A DNA stretch of 46,370 bases, from NCBI RefSeq assembly GCF_002104795.1, contig NZ_NCXO01000035.1, positions 1 to 46,370 of the forward strand, given 5' to 3'. Every line of letters begins with the position of its first letter. Position 1 is the stretch's first letter. The notes below the pieces were generated by a model. The model saw only the letters and a program-made list of their open reading frames with translations. It was not told the DNA's origin and did no database searches. Positions 46,188-46,370 of the stretch are shown piece by piece. Source of the DNA: Mycolicibacillus koreensis. Its GTDB lineage: Bacteria; Actinomycetota; Actinomycetes; Mycobacteriales; Mycobacteriaceae. The position numbers and the translations under genes are program-made.

Positions 46188-46370
46188 TCAGTCGGGGTCA
46201 CGGCGGGCGTGACGACCGCCCCCGGATGCCCGGCCCCAGCCCCCGGGGGAGAACAGCGGGTCGTCGTGCGGGCGCACCAACTCGTCGGTGTCGGGCCCGA
46301 GGTCCCACACCGGCTGCCCCGGCGCGACGTCGGGTGCGGGCACCGGCGGTGGGGCGGGCGGTGCCCGCAC
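46188..46370 (-). CDS. Unknown protein, C-terminal end (partial)
   Basis: A minus-strand frame enters from the right edge and stops at 46188-46190. The visible 60 residues are Pro/Ala-rich at first, then DLGPDTDELVRPHDDPLFSPGGWG and a basic Gly-rich end. No domain is recognisable. It converges on the preceding FAD oxidase with a 14-bp gap. Could be the cytoplasmic tail of a membrane or transport protein, but this cannot be judged from the fragment. Confidence 0.5.
   Translation of the reverse strand: MRAPPAPPPVPAPDVAPGQPVWDLGPDTDELVRPHDDPLFSPGGWGRASGGGRHARRDPD

Overview
The window is a GC-rich chromosomal segment that I assign to Mycobacteriaceae (Mycobacterium sensu lato). The evidence is the gene order and protein sequences, which I recognise from memory as the Mycobacterium tuberculosis Rv1297-Rv1252c neighbourhood, read here in the opposite orientation. 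No database search was possible. The window shows no insertion sequence, prophage, CRISPR array or rRNA.

Layout. 1-8.9 kb: the end of a Pro/Val-rich gene, a two-way terminator, then a minus-strand run argS-lysA-hom-thrC-thrB-rho. This makes arginyl-tRNA synthetase, the last step to lysine, three steps to threonine, and the Rho termination factor. Most of its junctions overlap by a few bases, and rho has its own promoter and a roughly 190-nt leader. A tRNA-Arg(CCG) gene lies beside argS. 9-14 kb: small membrane and secreted proteins, a secreted DUF4185 protein, an F420/flavin-type oxidoreductase and two VOC proteins. 13.6-17.5 kb: sulfate activation (cysD, cysNC), an Rrf2 regulator and a beta-carbonic anhydrase. 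17.6-23.1 kb: the oppBCDA peptide importer, preceded by a possible 8-codon leader peptide. 23.1-32.5 kb: an SbcC/SbcD-like ATPase and metallophosphoesterase pair, a SixA-like phosphatase, the lipoproteins LprC and LprB, and a heterodimeric ABC exporter. 32.5-36.9 kb: a variable section with an Acg-type nitroreductase, an Rv1264-type adenylyl cyclase, a HIT protein with a 5 x 15-bp repeat, a Ddn-like protein and a second luciferase-like oxidoreductase. 36.9-46.4 kb: udgB, a glycolate-oxidase-like FAD enzyme, cyp130 with a TetR regulator, an acyltransferase, a DEAD-box helicase, lprE, a second FAD oxidase, and the end of an unknown gene.

Compared with the M. tuberculosis order as I remember it, the conserved blocks are intact but the spacers differ. 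The lprA/pknH/embR stretch (Rv1265-Rv1271c) is replaced by one nitroreductase with a candidate DosR box. amiB2, Rv1258c and Rv1260 are missing, and the Rv1288-Rv1290c stretch is replaced by oxidoreductase and VOC genes.

The most useful observations concern control of expression. Several genes have a TANNNT -10 hexamer 6-8 nt before the start codon, the layout of leaderless mRNAs. The clearest are cyp130, the SixA gene, the cyclase, the HIT gene, lprE and the uORF before oppB. The cyp130 promoter is overlapped by two palindromes that share a half-site, probable operators for the co-transcribed TetR protein. cysD carries a palindrome at its predicted start site.
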